NCBI GenBank assembly: GCA_003278195.1
Contig: QCGE01000002.1
Coordinates: 1 to 64,000, forward strand
Direction of reading: 5' to 3'
DNA from: Prochlorococcus sp. AG-363-P08
Lineage (GTDB): Bacteria; Cyanobacteriota; Cyanobacteriia; PCC-6307; Cyanobiaceae
Length of the DNA: 64,000 nt
The position numbers and the translations under genes are program-made. Shown piece after piece: positions 25,405-34,173 of the stretch. The notes below the pieces were generated by a model. The model ran no database searches and was not told the DNA's origin. It saw only the letters and a list, made by a program, of their open reading frames with translations. Every line of letters starts with the position of its first letter. Positions within the stretch are counted from its first letter, which is position 1.

Positions 25405-26573
25405 AACTGGACTTTTTAAATAGTAGAAAGATTCCACTTGCATGGCTTTTGCTTACTAGACAACCTTTGAGGTTGTTAGTTGCGATTGCGGGAATTTGCT
25501 TTGCAGGAATCCTCATGTTTATGCAGTTAGGTTTTAGAGAAGGTCTTTTTGATGCAAGCGTTACTGTTCACCGCTTATTTGATGCTGATTTAGTAATGAT
25601 GAGTCCTCGCTCAATGAGTTCTATAAGCATGAGCGGTTTCCCTAAACGTAGACTTATTCAGTCAATGGCTCACAAGGATGTAGCAGGAATAACAGCTGTT
25701 AATTGGAACTTTTTGCTTTGGCGTAATCCAGAAAATCTTGTTACAAGGTCAATTCTTGTTTTGGGATTTGAGCCTGATGCCCCTTTGTTAGAAGAATCAG
25801 GGCTTGCCTTAAAAGCAAATACTCTTAAAAATTATGGACGTGTTTTATTTGATGAAAGATCTAGAAGAGAGTTTGGACCTATTGCAGATTGGTTCAATAA
25901 AGGCCGGATTGTTGAAGCTGAGCTCGCTGGTAAAAGAGTCCGTGTTTCTGGACTAGTTAGCCTAGGGCCTTCTTTTGGCGCTGATGGAAACCTTCTTACT
26001 AGTAGAGAAACATTTCAGCGACTATTACCAACTGCTCCAAAAGGAAGTATAGAGATAGGTTTAATCCGTCTAAATCAGCAAGCAAATGTTGACTTGGTCT
26101 CAGAATCTTTAAGAAAAAGTTTACCTAATGATGTGCGAATATTTACAAAGGAAGAATTTATAAATTTTGAGAAAAATTACTGGAAAAGTAGTACTTCTAT
26201 AGGGTTTATTTTTAGCCTTGGAGCTGCAATGGGATTTGTTGTTGGCTGTGTAATTGTTTATCAAATACTTTATAGCGATGTAAGTGACCATCTTGCTGAA
26301 TATGCAACTTTGATGGCGATGGGCTATAGACTGAAGACACTCCTTGGTGTAGTTGCTCGAGAAGGAGTGATTCTTGCTGTAATGGGTTATTTGCCTGCTT
26401 ATGCGGCTGGTCAGGGTCTATACGCCTTAGTAAGAAACTCAACAAAATTGCCAGTCTCTATGGATGTAGAAAGAACAGTTCTTGTATTTGTTTTGATTTT
26501 GTTTATGTGTATGGGTTCTGCTTTATTGGCTATGCGCAGATTGAGTGATGCTGACCCTGCTGAGATTTTTTAG
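25401..26573 (+). CDS. DevC-type ABC exporter permease
   Basis: A 390-residue permease of the FtsX/MacB-like DevC family: one N-terminal helix (LLVAIAGICFAGILMFMQLGFREGLFDAS), a large extracytoplasmic domain, then three C-terminal helices with GAAMGFVVGCVIVYQILYSDV and YATLMAMGYR. The start is GTG at 25401, overlapping the upstream stop by 4 bp (GTGA), which indicates translational coupling. It forms a three-gene exporter with the neighbours. The C-terminus ends LSDADPAEIF, as is usual in this family. Confidence 0.9.
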   Translation: MKLDFLNSRKIPLAWLLLTRQPLRLLVAIAGICFAGILMFMQLGFREGLFDASVTVHRLFDADLVMMSPRSMSSISMSGFPKRRLIQSMAHKDVAGITAVNWNFLLWRNPENLVTRSILVLGFEPDAPLLEESGLALKANTLKNYGRVLFDERSRREFGPIADWFNKGRIVEAELAGKRVRVSGLVSLGPSFGADGNLLTSRETFQRLLPTAPKGSIEIGLIRLNQQANVDLVSESLRKSLPNDVRIFTKEEFINFEKNYWKSSTSIGFIFSLGAAMGFVVGCVIVYQILYSDVSDHLAEYATLMAMGYRLKTLLGVVAREGVILAVMGYLPAYAAGQGLYALVRNSTKLPVSMDVERTVLVFVLILFMCMGSALLAMRRLSDADPAEIF

Positions 26574-26576
26574 TTT

Positions 26577-27272
26577 ATGAGAAATGATCTCCCATTTGCT
26601 GTTCAAATTGATGGCCTGAGCCACAGCTTTGGGAAAGGATCTATGCGAAGAAAGGTTCTTAATTCAATCTCTTTTGAGATTTCCCCTGGCGAAGTGGTTT
26701 TGTTAACAGGTCCATCTGGTTGTGGCAAAACAACTCTTTTGACTCTGATAGGAGCCTTGAGGACTGTTCAGTCAGGGAGTCTCATTGTTCTTGGTAATCA
26801 ACTAAGTGGATCAGGTCGCAAAGTTCGTCAAAGGTTGAGAAGAAATATTGGGATGATTTTTCAAGGACATAATCTTTTAAGGTGTCTTACAGCCGAGCAG
26901 AATGTTCAGATGGGCTCTGACCTCTTGCCTGGTTTGTCTTATTTGACAAGGCGCGAGCAGGCTAGAAGTTGGCTTAGAGCTGTTGGATTAAGTGATCAAG
27001 CAAGCAAGCTGCCTCATGATTTATCTGGCGGTCAAAAGCAAAGGGTAGCAATTGCAAGAGCTTTAGCTGCTAAGCCAAGGCTTCTTCTTGCTGATGAGCC
27101 AACAGCAGCTCTAGATAGTGTTACTGGCAGAGAAGTGGTTGATCTTCTAAAGAAACTTGCACGAGAACAGGCTTCTGCTGTTTTAATGGTTACTCACGAT
27201 CCAAGGATTTTAGATGTTGCGGATCGGGTCCTTAAGATGGAAGATGGTCGTCTAATTCACTCCTTTGGGTAG
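26577..27272 (+). CDS. DevA-type ABC exporter ATPase
   Basis: ATP-binding subunit of the DevBCA-like exporter. The 231-residue protein has Walker A GPSGCGKTT (45-53), the signature LSGGQKQRVAIARALA, Walker B LLLADEPTAALD, and the switch histidine in VTHDPR. It closely resembles LolD/MacB ATPases. It starts 4 bp after the permease stop. Substrate unknown. Confidence 0.92.
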   Translation: MRNDLPFAVQIDGLSHSFGKGSMRRKVLNSISFEISPGEVVLLTGPSGCGKTTLLTLIGALRTVQSGSLIVLGNQLSGSGRKVRQRLRRNIGMIFQGHNLLRCLTAEQNVQMGSDLLPGLSYLTRREQARSWLRAVGLSDQASKLPHDLSGGQKQRVAIARALAAKPRLLLADEPTAALDSVTGREVVDLLKKLAREQASAVLMVTHDPRILDVADRVLKMEDGRLIHSFG

Positions 27273-27309
27273 GTTGGGTTTAGATCATTGATTTTTAATT
27301 CATTTCAGT

Positions 27310-27465
27310 ATGGCTAAGCGAAGAAATCTCAAAAAAGAAAAGCAAGAGCGTAATCGCGCTTATGCCCGCAAGTTCAAGAAGCGCAAACTTCGCAATGATG
27401 GCAGAGGAGAAGGAGCTGGTAACGGTGTTACTGGTACTGCCAACAATGGTGGAGCGGCTGATTAA
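27310..27465 (+). CDS. Very basic 51-residue protein
   Basis: An ORF of 51 residues too short for most gene finders. The N-terminal half is dense in Lys and Arg (MAKRRNLKKEKQERNRAYAR, then KFKKRKLRNDGRG), and the tail is Gly/Ala/Asn/Thr-rich (GAGNGVTGTANNGGAAD). The composition resembles a small ribosome- or nucleic-acid-binding protein. I believe similar short basic ORFs occur in related picocyanobacteria but cannot verify this. It lies 37 bp after the exporter ATPase gene and could share its transcript. The ATG start is preceded by a poor SD. Confidence 0.65.
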   Translation: MAKRRNLKKEKQERNRAYARKFKKRKLRNDGRGEGAGNGVTGTANNGGAAD

Positions 27466-27562
27466 GCTTTCTAAGAACCTCCATCGCCTAGTTTTTCAGA
27501 AGAAGGCTTCTCAGTCTCTCTTTTTCGTAACTAGTCTGTGTTTATAGTTTTTTTGTTTGCGG

Positions 27563-28495
27563 ATGTTCGCGAGCGTTGTAATACCCACTTATAACCGCCG
27601 ACCGATTCTTGAGAAGTGTTTATCTGCACTTGAAATCCAGGCTTATGGTTCTGAGTTAGACGGATATGAAGTTGTTGTAGTTGATGATGGATCTACAGAT
27701 GGCACTCCTGAGTGGCTTCGTGAAAATACATCTAGGTTTCCTCATGTTCGTCTTTTAGAGCAAGAGCATGGGGGGCCAGCCAAGGGGAGAAATTATGGGG
27801 TTGAGAATTCTCTTGGTGATGTAATTGTTTTTATTGATAGCGATCTAGTTGTTACTAAAACTTTCCTTGCTGCACACTTCTGTTCATTAAGAACTTCTTG
27901 GGAAAGACGGGGTAACCGAAATTGCTTTACTTATGGGTCAGTAATTAATACAGCTAATTTTGAAGACCCTACTTCTGAACGTTATAAGGTTCAAGATCTT
28001 TCATGGGCTTATTTTGCAACAGGTAATGTTGCGATAGACAAGCAATTACTATGTGATTCTGGGTTATTTGATTTGAGTTTCTGTTTATATGGATGGGAGG
28101 ATCTTGAGTTAGGAGAAAGGCTTAGGCAGATGGGAGTAGCTCTTATTAGATGCCCAGAGGCCATTGGATATCATTGGCACCCTCCTTTGAAGTTAGAGAA
28201 TATTCCTGATTTAATTAGGGTTGAGAAAGAGCGAGCAAAAATGGGGCTTGTTTTTTATAGAAAACATCCCACGAATAGAGTTCGTTTCATTATTCAATTC
28301 ACTTGGCTACATCTTCTCTTGTGGGAGTTGTTAACTGTTGGTGGGATGATTAATGAACGTTCATTGCGACCATTGCTTGCATGGTTAATAAGGAATGGGT
28401 GGCCTGGCCTTGCTATGGAGCTTCTGCGTTTGCCATTGAATCGCATAGGAGTTCGAGCTCTTTTTCGAGAGGCTTATGAAGGGGGACGCTTTTAG
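27563..28495 (+). CDS. Family 2 glycosyltransferase
   Basis: A GT-A fold glycosyltransferase of about 310 residues. It begins with the conserved ASVVIPTYNRRPILEKCL, then VVVVDDGSTDGTPEWL and the nucleotide-sugar/metal motif IDSDLV. A later region with YGWEDLELGERLRQMG matches the WEDxDxxxR-type motif of GT2 enzymes. The C-terminus has a hydrophobic stretch (FTWLHLLLWELLTVGG) that may bind membrane. The ATG at 27563 is preferred over TTG at 27557. The sugar and acceptor cannot be inferred; cell-envelope polysaccharide is a plausible target. Confidence 0.85.
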   Translation: MFASVVIPTYNRRPILEKCLSALEIQAYGSELDGYEVVVVDDGSTDGTPEWLRENTSRFPHVRLLEQEHGGPAKGRNYGVENSLGDVIVFIDSDLVVTKTFLAAHFCSLRTSWERRGNRNCFTYGSVINTANFEDPTSERYKVQDLSWAYFATGNVAIDKQLLCDSGLFDLSFCLYGWEDLELGERLRQMGVALIRCPEAIGYHWHPPLKLENIPDLIRVEKERAKMGLVFYRKHPTNRVRFIIQFTWLHLLLWELLTVGGMINERSLRPLLAWLIRNGWPGLAMELLRLPLNRIGVRALFREAYEGGRF

Positions 28496-28546
28496 AGCGG
28501 TTATTTGATAAATTAATAGCTCACCAAAAAAACCGCACATCTGTCC

Positions 28547-28627
28547 GTTTCGGGTGATTCCGACCAATCTCTTCATTGCATGAGTTTTTTGGTCAGCATC
28601 CCTGACAGGTGGAGGCGAACCCGAAAC
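28547..28627 (+). promoter_or_regulatory. Structured 5' leader of rpsB
   Basis: A 9 bp perfect long-range helix pairs 28547-28555 (GTTTCGGGT) with 28619-28627 (ACCCGAAAC). Inside it a second 6 bp helix pairs 28562-28567 (GACCAA) with 28589-28594 (TTGGTC). The outer helix ends 10 bases before the rpsB ATG and encloses GGTGGAGG at 28608-28615, the only strong SD-like run nearby. The layout suggests an RNA element, possibly for autoregulation by S2; this is inference. Confidence 0.5.
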
Positions 28628-28637
28628 CCTAAACAAC

Positions 28638-29333
28638 ATGGCTGTAGTCACTCTCTCCGAGATGATGGAGGCTGGCGCTCATTTCGGGCACCAGACACGT
28701 AGATGGAACCCAAAAATGGGGCGCTATATCTACTGCGCCCGTAATGGGGTGCATATTATTGATCTTGTGAAAACCGCGGTATGCATGAATCATGCATACA
28801 AGTGGACTCGTTCTGCGGCAAGAAGCGGAAAAAGATTTTTATTTGTTGGAACCAAAAAGCAAGCTTCCGATGTTGTGGCGCAAGAAGCAACTCGCTGCGG
28901 AGCGGCTTATGTCAATCAACGCTGGCTTGGTGGGATGCTCACTAATTGGACAACTATGAAAGCCAGGATTGATCGATTAAAGGATCTGGAGCGAATGGAA
29001 TCAAGTGGTGCTATTGCAATGAGGCCGAAAAAGGAAGCAGCAGTTTTGCGTCGGGAACTTGAGAGACTTCAAAAATATCTTGGAGGTTTAAAAAGTATGA
29101 GAAGGCTTCCTGATGTCGTTGTTTTGGTTGATCAAAGAAGAGAAACAAATGCTGTTCTAGAGGCTAGAAAGTTGGACATTTCTTTGGTTTCAATGCTCGA
29201 TACAAATTGCGATCCTGATTTGTGTGAGGTCCCAATCCCTTGTAATGATGATGCAGTTCGTTCAGTTCAACTTGTGCTTGGTCGTCTGGCTGATGCAATT
29301 AATGAAGGCCGGCATGGTGGCTCTAATGATTAA
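28638..29333 (+). CDS. rpsB: 30S ribosomal protein S2
   Basis: Structural protein of the small ribosomal subunit. The 231-residue protein has the family N-terminus [19 protein letters not shown], the VGTKKQA segment, [14 protein letters not shown] and the C-terminal blocks [13 protein letters not shown] and [13 protein letters not shown]. It is followed by tsf, the usual bacterial order. The ATG lacks a close SD; the nearest GGAGG is 22 nt upstream inside the structured leader. Confidence 0.98.
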   Translation: MAVVTLSEMMEAGAHFGHQTRRWNPKMGRYIYCARNGVHIIDLVKTAVCMNHAYKWTRSAARSGKRFLFVGTKKQASDVVAQEATRCGAAYVNQRWLGGMLTNWTTMKARIDRLKDLERMESSGAIAMRPKKEAAVLRRELERLQKYLGGLKSMRRLPDVVVLVDQRRETNAVLEARKLDISLVSMLDTNCDPDLCEVPIPCNDDAVRSVQLVLGRLADAINEGRHGGSND

Positions 29334-29337
29334 AAGG

Positions 29338-29373
29338 GAGCTGAAGGGACAATCAATTGTTGAATTCCAGCTC
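29338..29373 (+). promoter_or_regulatory. Hairpin after rpsB, possible attenuator
   Basis: GAGCTG (29338-29343) pairs with CAGCTC (29368-29373), and an inner ACAA-TCAA-TTGT helix can form between them. A T-rich stretch follows (TTATTTCCATTTTT). Sited 5 bp past rpsB, it could partly terminate transcription before tsf. Confidence 0.45.
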
Positions 29374-29387
29374 TTATTTCCATTTTT

Positions 29388-29418
29388 CCGATCAATTCAA
29401 GAATTTTGAATCGATCGG
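29388..29418 (+). repeat. Inverted repeat in the rpsB-tsf spacer
   Basis: Two 13-base arms (29388-29400 and 29406-29418) with 12 of 13 positions paired and a 5-base loop. The T run lies before rather than after the stem on the plus strand, so it is not a standard terminator in either direction. It may be an RNA processing or stability element. Confidence 0.5.
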
Positions 29419-29457
29419 AATCTATTCTTAAAATCATTTCCCAAATTAAAATTTAAA

Positions 29458-30114
29458 ATGGCGGACATTTCAGCCAAATTAGTCAAAGACCTGCGAGTAA
29501 AGACTGGTGCAGGGATGATGGACTGCAAGAAGGCCTTAATAGAAAGTGGAGGCGACCTAACCAAAGCCACTGAATGGCTTCGAAAGAAAGGCATAGCAAG
29601 TGCCGAAAAGAAATCCGGTCGTGTTGCAGCAGAGGGTGCTATTGGGAGCTATATCCATACAGGCGCAAGAGTTGGCGTTTTGTTGGAGTTGAATTGTGAA
29701 ACTGATTTTGTCGCGCGGGGAGAGATGTTTCAGAACCTCTTAAGGGATGTGGCTATGCAGGTTGCAGCATGTCCGAATGTTGAATATGTCTCAACTGATG
29801 AAATACCTAATGAGGTTCTTGAAAAAGAGAAGGCCATTGAAATGGGGCGGGATGATCTTGCTGGTAAGCCAGAAGAAATGAAAGAAAGGATTGTTCAGGG
29901 GAGAATTGGAAAAAGGCTTAAGGAATTGGCATTATTGGAACAGCCCTTCATTCGAGATGGCTCACTTACCGTCGCCGAACTGGTTAAACAAGTTGCCGGT
30001 CAAATTGGAGAGAACGTTAAGGTTCGGCGATTCACGAGGTTTACTCTCGGAGAGGGGATTGAGGTTGAGAAGATGGATTTTGCTGATGAGGTTGCCTCGA
30101 TTTCAGGAGGCTGA
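29458..30114 (+). CDS. tsf: Elongation factor Ts
   Basis: Guanine-nucleotide exchange factor for EF-Tu. The 218-residue length is the short form typical of cyanobacteria. The N-terminal UBA-like region [19 protein letters not shown] is followed by the core block [24 protein letters not shown], both diagnostic. The C-terminus contains [15 protein letters not shown]. No clear SD precedes the ATG. It lies 124 bp after rpsB, with two hairpins in the spacer. Confidence 0.97.
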   Translation: MADISAKLVKDLRVKTGAGMMDCKKALIESGGDLTKATEWLRKKGIASAEKKSGRVAAEGAIGSYIHTGARVGVLLELNCETDFVARGEMFQNLLRDVAMQVAACPNVEYVSTDEIPNEVLEKEKAIEMGRDDLAGKPEEMKERIVQGRIGKRLKELALLEQPFIRDGSLTVAELVKQVAGQIGENVKVRRFTRFTLGEGIEVEKMDFADEVASISGG

Positions 30115-30140
30115 TAAATAGCAGCAGGAGGGAAACCCTT

Positions 30141-31349
30141 TTGAAGCGATTCGATCCGTCACAGCAACTTGACCTTCTACGTCAGAAGGGTGAGAAGCTG
30201 GCTTCTGCGATATATCTAGATGAGGCTCTTTATCTACAAGAGCTGAGAAATAGCCTGCTTGAGGCAGTTAAGCGAGCCATATTCCTTTTGATTACTAATG
30301 GAGATCAAAATCGTCTGAACAAGCTTACTGAGAAAGAAAGAGATTCATTTCATAAGAAAGTTTCTCAATTGGTCGCAACATGTAGTTCTTTTCTCACAGT
30401 GGAGCAATTGATGGAGCTTTCTAGTCAAATGGACCGAGAACGACAACTTAAAAGAGATCAATCAAGACGAGAGTTACTTGCCGCGATGAGCGCTGATAGA
30501 GGAGAAAGAAAAGAAGCTCCAGGTTCAATTTCTATTAGCATTGATCCCCCTGTTGAGAATACAGAGCATTTTTCCAAATTATTAAGCTCCATAGATCTAG
30601 GAAGTCCTGTTGACGAAATCACAGAGACTAATGCTCTGGAAGAGGAAAACTTCGAAGAAAGCTACGAGGAGGAAGAAGAGCAAATGATCGAAAATTACTC
30701 TGATGAACTGACTAGTGAAAGTACTTCTCCCAGCAAAGATAAGAAAACAGGATTTGAAGTCATACGCTCACTTTTTGTGATAGCTGGAGAGACGTTCTCA
30801 AATGGTATAGCTACTTCATCCGATAAGTTTAAATCTTCTAGTGAAGATGATTTCCTGGATGATAAAGAGCCTAGCGAAGGCCTTTTGCCTCAGAATCCAG
30901 AGGATCTTTCTAGATGGCTAAACTCTATAGATTTGGCAATTAATAGACGGTTACGTAACCTTTCACATGCTTTAAATGTTGAACTACTGAGGACAGGAAT
31001 TGTTGACAATCTTTTACCAATTTCTCTTTTGGATGCTGCACAGATAGGACATGTAGATTCTCTTGATGCTGGTTCGAATCTTCTAAGAATGAATGTGCCA
31101 ATACATTATCCAATGATTGAAAAGGAAATGGATTTCATGTGTTTACTCTTACGACCCTCGGATTTAGAATATGATCTCCCTAGATTACGTAAATGTAGAT
31201 CTAATATCAAGCGACATGAAACCCTTTTGATGTCAATGGTTAAGCAGCAACGTCATTGGCAAGCTCGGTTTTTATCTGAACAAGCACATCACCAATGGTG
31301 GGCAGAATTTTCTGGTAACAATAATAATAAGAACAACTTAAAAGATTGA
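30141..31349 (+). CDS. Unknown 402-residue protein between tsf and recG
   Basis: A long protein with no recognised domain. The N-terminal 120 residues are helical and charged (FDPSQQLDLLRQKGEKLASAIY, later FLTVEQLMELSSQMDRER). The middle (about 165-245) is very acidic and Ser-rich, with EEENFEESYEEEEEQ, and looks disordered. The C-terminal 140 residues form another helical domain (LSRWLNSIDLAINRRLRNLSHALN). The start is TTG at 30141, 27 bp after tsf. The stop overlaps recG by 4 bp, so it is coupled to recG. It is probably conserved in marine picocyanobacteria, but the function is unknown. Confidence 0.8.
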   Translation: MKRFDPSQQLDLLRQKGEKLASAIYLDEALYLQELRNSLLEAVKRAIFLLITNGDQNRLNKLTEKERDSFHKKVSQLVATCSSFLTVEQLMELSSQMDRERQLKRDQSRRELLAAMSADRGERKEAPGSISISIDPPVENTEHFSKLLSSIDLGSPVDEITETNALEEENFEESYEEEEEQMIENYSDELTSESTSPSKDKKTGFEVIRSLFVIAGETFSNGIATSSDKFKSSSEDDFLDDKEPSEGLLPQNPEDLSRWLNSIDLAINRRLRNLSHALNVELLRTGIVDNLLPISLLDAAQIGHVDSLDAGSNLLRMNVPIHYPMIEKEMDFMCLLLRPSDLEYDLPRLRKCRSNIKRHETLLMSMVKQQRHWQARFLSEQAHHQWWAEFSGNNNNKNNLKD

Positions 31350-33838
31350 GACCTGACCAGTTAAAGATTTCAGTTGATTCGATAAGGCTTCTTCAAAAAG
31401 CTTTAAGGTTAGAGTCTGAGCATGATTTCAACAACTTTCATGGAAGAAAAGAATATTTTCATGAATTTGCTAGTCGTGAATTGTTGAATTTATCTGAGGC
31501 TATAGGTTCTATTAGCACTAATAATAAATTAGAGGATCTTTCAAGGAAATATCATGATTATCCATCTTTAGCGCTTTCTTTGCGACGTCGTTTGGTTACT
31601 GTTACTCGCCAGAGTCTTTATATTCTCGGAAAACAGATTCAACCTGAGCAAAAGATCTCATCTCCTCGGTTGAAATATGCTGCGAACAATAAAAATCAAT
31701 CTACCTCCGATCAATACAGCAATTTACCTCTAAACATTGAGAGCCCTTTAATTAGTTTGAAGGGAATTGGTCCGAAATCAGCAGAAAAGCTTGCTGGGAT
31801 AGGCCTTTTGAAAGTCAAAGACCTTTTATTCTATTACCCACGTGATTATGTTGATTATTCTTCGCTTCGACGTATTCATTCTTTAAAAGCTGGTGAAACT
31901 TCGACGATAGTTGCCAAAGTTAGACGATCTAACGGATTCAGGAGCCCTAGGAACCCAAACCTCTCAATACTTGAATTGTTTTTAGAGGATTCAACCGGAC
32001 GTTTAAAAGTAACTCGTTTTTTTGCAGGGCGTCGTTTTAGTAGTCATGCCTATATAAAGAAAGAATCTTCCCTCTATCCTCCAGGCACCACAGTAGCAGT
32101 TAGTGGTCTCGTGAAGGAGAGTGAATATGGGTTGAGTTTTATAGATCCTTTGATTGAGGCTATGGAGAACCCTCATGCGCCCATTCGATCAAGATCGATC
32201 GGACGTTTACTTCCAGTGTATGCATTAACAGAAGGACTTAAGGCAGACTTATTTCGCGACCTTGTAGATCGAGTAATACCTTTTGCCAAGAAACTATTAG
32301 ACCCACTTCCAACTTCAACAATCAATGATTTAAGGCTCCTTTGTCGAGCTGATGCTATGTGTCAAATTCATAAACCTGATTCACAGGAGTTATTGAAGGC
32401 TGCTCGTCGAAGATTGGTGTTTGATGAATTTCTGTTTTTACAGCTTGGCTTGCTTAGGAGACGTGCCAAGTTTCGAATGCGAGAAGTACCTTCACTTAAA
32501 ATTGATCCATTACAAAGTGGATTAGTCGAGAAGTTTTTTGAGCTTCTACCTTTCTCGCTAACTAATGCCCAAGACAGAGTATTGGCAGAGACTTTTGCTG
32601 ACCTCTCCAATCCCAAGCCTATGGCAAGGTTGATTCAAGGTGATGTTGGCAGTGGTAAAACAGTTATCGCGGTAGCTTCTTTGTTGAAAGCAGTTCAATC
32701 TGGATGGCAAGGTGCCTTTATGGCTCCAACTGAGGTATTAGCTGACCAGCATTACAGGACATTATGCACTTGGCTTCCTCAGCTTCATGTCACGGTTGAG
32801 TTGCTAACAGGCTCAACACCACGTTCTAGCCGCCGGAAGATTCTTGATGATCTTGCCAATGGCTCTCTAAAGATTTTGGTAGGAACGCATGCATTAATTG
32901 AAAAACCTGTTGTTTTTTCCCGTTTGGGGTTGGTTGTGGTGGACGAACAGCACCGCTTTGGAGTTCATCAAAGGAACAATTTACTCAGCAAGGGACTGCA
33001 GCCACATTTACTTACGATGACAGCGACTCCAATACCAAGAACCCTTGCGTTGTCAATTCATGGTGACCTTGATGTAAGTCAGATAGATGAGTTGCCCCCT
33101 GGCCGGACACCTATTGAGACAAAACTTCTGCCAAGCTCTCAGCGAGAGAAGGCTTATCAGCTCATTCGTGAGGAAGTTATTAAGGGACAAAGGGCATATG
33201 TTGTTCTCCCCTTAGTTGAGGATTCAGAAAAGTTGGATATTAAATCTGCCGTCATGGCTTATAAGGAGCTCTCAGAGGAAGTTTTTCCAGACTTTCAAGT
33301 AGGTTTGCTTCATGGCCGGATGAAGAGCCAAGAAAAAAAAGAAGTGATAAATAATTTTGCCTCTGGGAAGTGTCAGGTGATTGTCTCAACAACTGTGATT
33401 GAGGTTGGAGTTGATGTTCCAGAAGCCTCTGTAATGCTTATTGAGCATGCAGATCGATTTGGATTAGCCCAACTTCACCAGTTGAGAGGTCGTGTTGGAC
33501 GAGGTTCAGCTTCCTCTCACTGTTTGTTAATCAATGACAGCTCTAACCCTGTTGTAAAGCAAAGACTTGAAATTCTTCCTAGATCTAATGATGGGTTTGA
33601 AATCGCAGAAATCGATTTGAGATTAAGGGGACCAGGCCAGATTCTTGGTACTCGACAATCGGGGATACCAGATTTTGCATTAGCAAGTCTTGCGGATGAT
33701 GGAGAAGTCCTTAATGAAGCAAGAACAGAAGCTATTCGGATTTTAAAGAATGACCCTGACCTGGCTAGGCATAATTTACTAAGAAAAATGATTCAAGAAA
33801 GCTGGACTAAGCAGAGTGGAGCAGGCTATTTGAACTAG
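31346..33838 (+). CDS. recG: ATP-dependent DNA helicase RecG
   Basis: Branch-migrating helicase that remodels stalled forks and Holliday junctions. The 830-residue protein has an N-terminal extension of about 130 residues, the wedge/OB region (ISLKGIGPKSAEKLAGIGLLKVKDLL), then helicase motifs: RLIQGDVGSGKT (Walker A), APTEVLADQH, VVVDEQHRFG (DExQ-type motif II), TMTATPIPRTLALS, and the C-terminal QLRGRVGRG. The N-terminal extension is typical of cyanobacterial RecG. The start is TTG at 31346, overlapping the upstream stop. Confidence 0.95.
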   Translation: MRPDQLKISVDSIRLLQKALRLESEHDFNNFHGRKEYFHEFASRELLNLSEAIGSISTNNKLEDLSRKYHDYPSLALSLRRRLVTVTRQSLYILGKQIQPEQKISSPRLKYAANNKNQSTSDQYSNLPLNIESPLISLKGIGPKSAEKLAGIGLLKVKDLLFYYPRDYVDYSSLRRIHSLKAGETSTIVAKVRRSNGFRSPRNPNLSILELFLEDSTGRLKVTRFFAGRRFSSHAYIKKESSLYPPGTTVAVSGLVKESEYGLSFIDPLIEAMENPHAPIRSRSIGRLLPVYALTEGLKADLFRDLVDRVIPFAKKLLDPLPTSTINDLRLLCRADAMCQIHKPDSQELLKAARRRLVFDEFLFLQLGLLRRRAKFRMREVPSLKIDPLQSGLVEKFFELLPFSLTNAQDRVLAETFADLSNPKPMARLIQGDVGSGKTVIAVASLLKAVQSGWQGAFMAPTEVLADQHYRTLCTWLPQLHVTVELLTGSTPRSSRRKILDDLANGSLKILVGTHALIEKPVVFSRLGLVVVDEQHRFGVHQRNNLLSKGLQPHLLTMTATPIPRTLALSIHGDLDVSQIDELPPGRTPIETKLLPSSQREKAYQLIREEVIKGQRAYVVLPLVEDSEKLDIKSAVMAYKELSEEVFPDFQVGLLHGRMKSQEKKEVINNFASGKCQVIVSTTVIEVGVDVPEASVMLIEHADRFGLAQLHQLRGRVGRGSASSHCLLINDSSNPVVKQRLEILPRSNDGFEIAEIDLRLRGPGQILGTRQSGIPDFALASLADDGEVLNEARTEAIRILKNDPDLARHNLLRKMIQESWTKQSGAGYLN

Positions 33839-34173
33839 CAATTGTTTTCCACATACATAAGACTCGTATGAGTCTCGAACTTAGACTAGTGTTCTCTTTA
33901 CTTTTGAGCCGTCTGACTAAGGAACAGACGTATAGGCCATCTATATTGAATAGATTTACTCTGCTACTCCTCTGAAAAGATTGCTTTTGCAACCGATCTT
34001 GAGGAAATCCTTGCAACTTTGAAACATAAGTTTTTTCTTTAAAGCTTTGTCAATTTTTTTTTTGCTTCATTATTGTGAGAGCTTTATTAGGCAAAATTGT
34101 TTTCTTTGTTTAAGGATTTTGTCTGTGGAAAAAGCTCTCTTTGCTGTGGAAACTAGTTTTTTCTAGTTGTTTT
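33839..34173. other. 335 bp spacer between recG and the ddpX-like gene
   Basis: No convincing gene. It holds two short perfect hairpins (33860-33875 with a 4-base loop, and 33910-33930 with 6 bp arms) and later an AT-rich tract with a run of nine T at about 34052-34060. Neither hairpin is followed by a T run. I see no tRNA or known ncRNA. Confidence 0.5.

Noticed and set aside
33858-33935. tRNA-like TTCGA sequence on the minus strand
   Set aside because: No acceptor or anticodon stem can be drawn around it; only short hairpins form.
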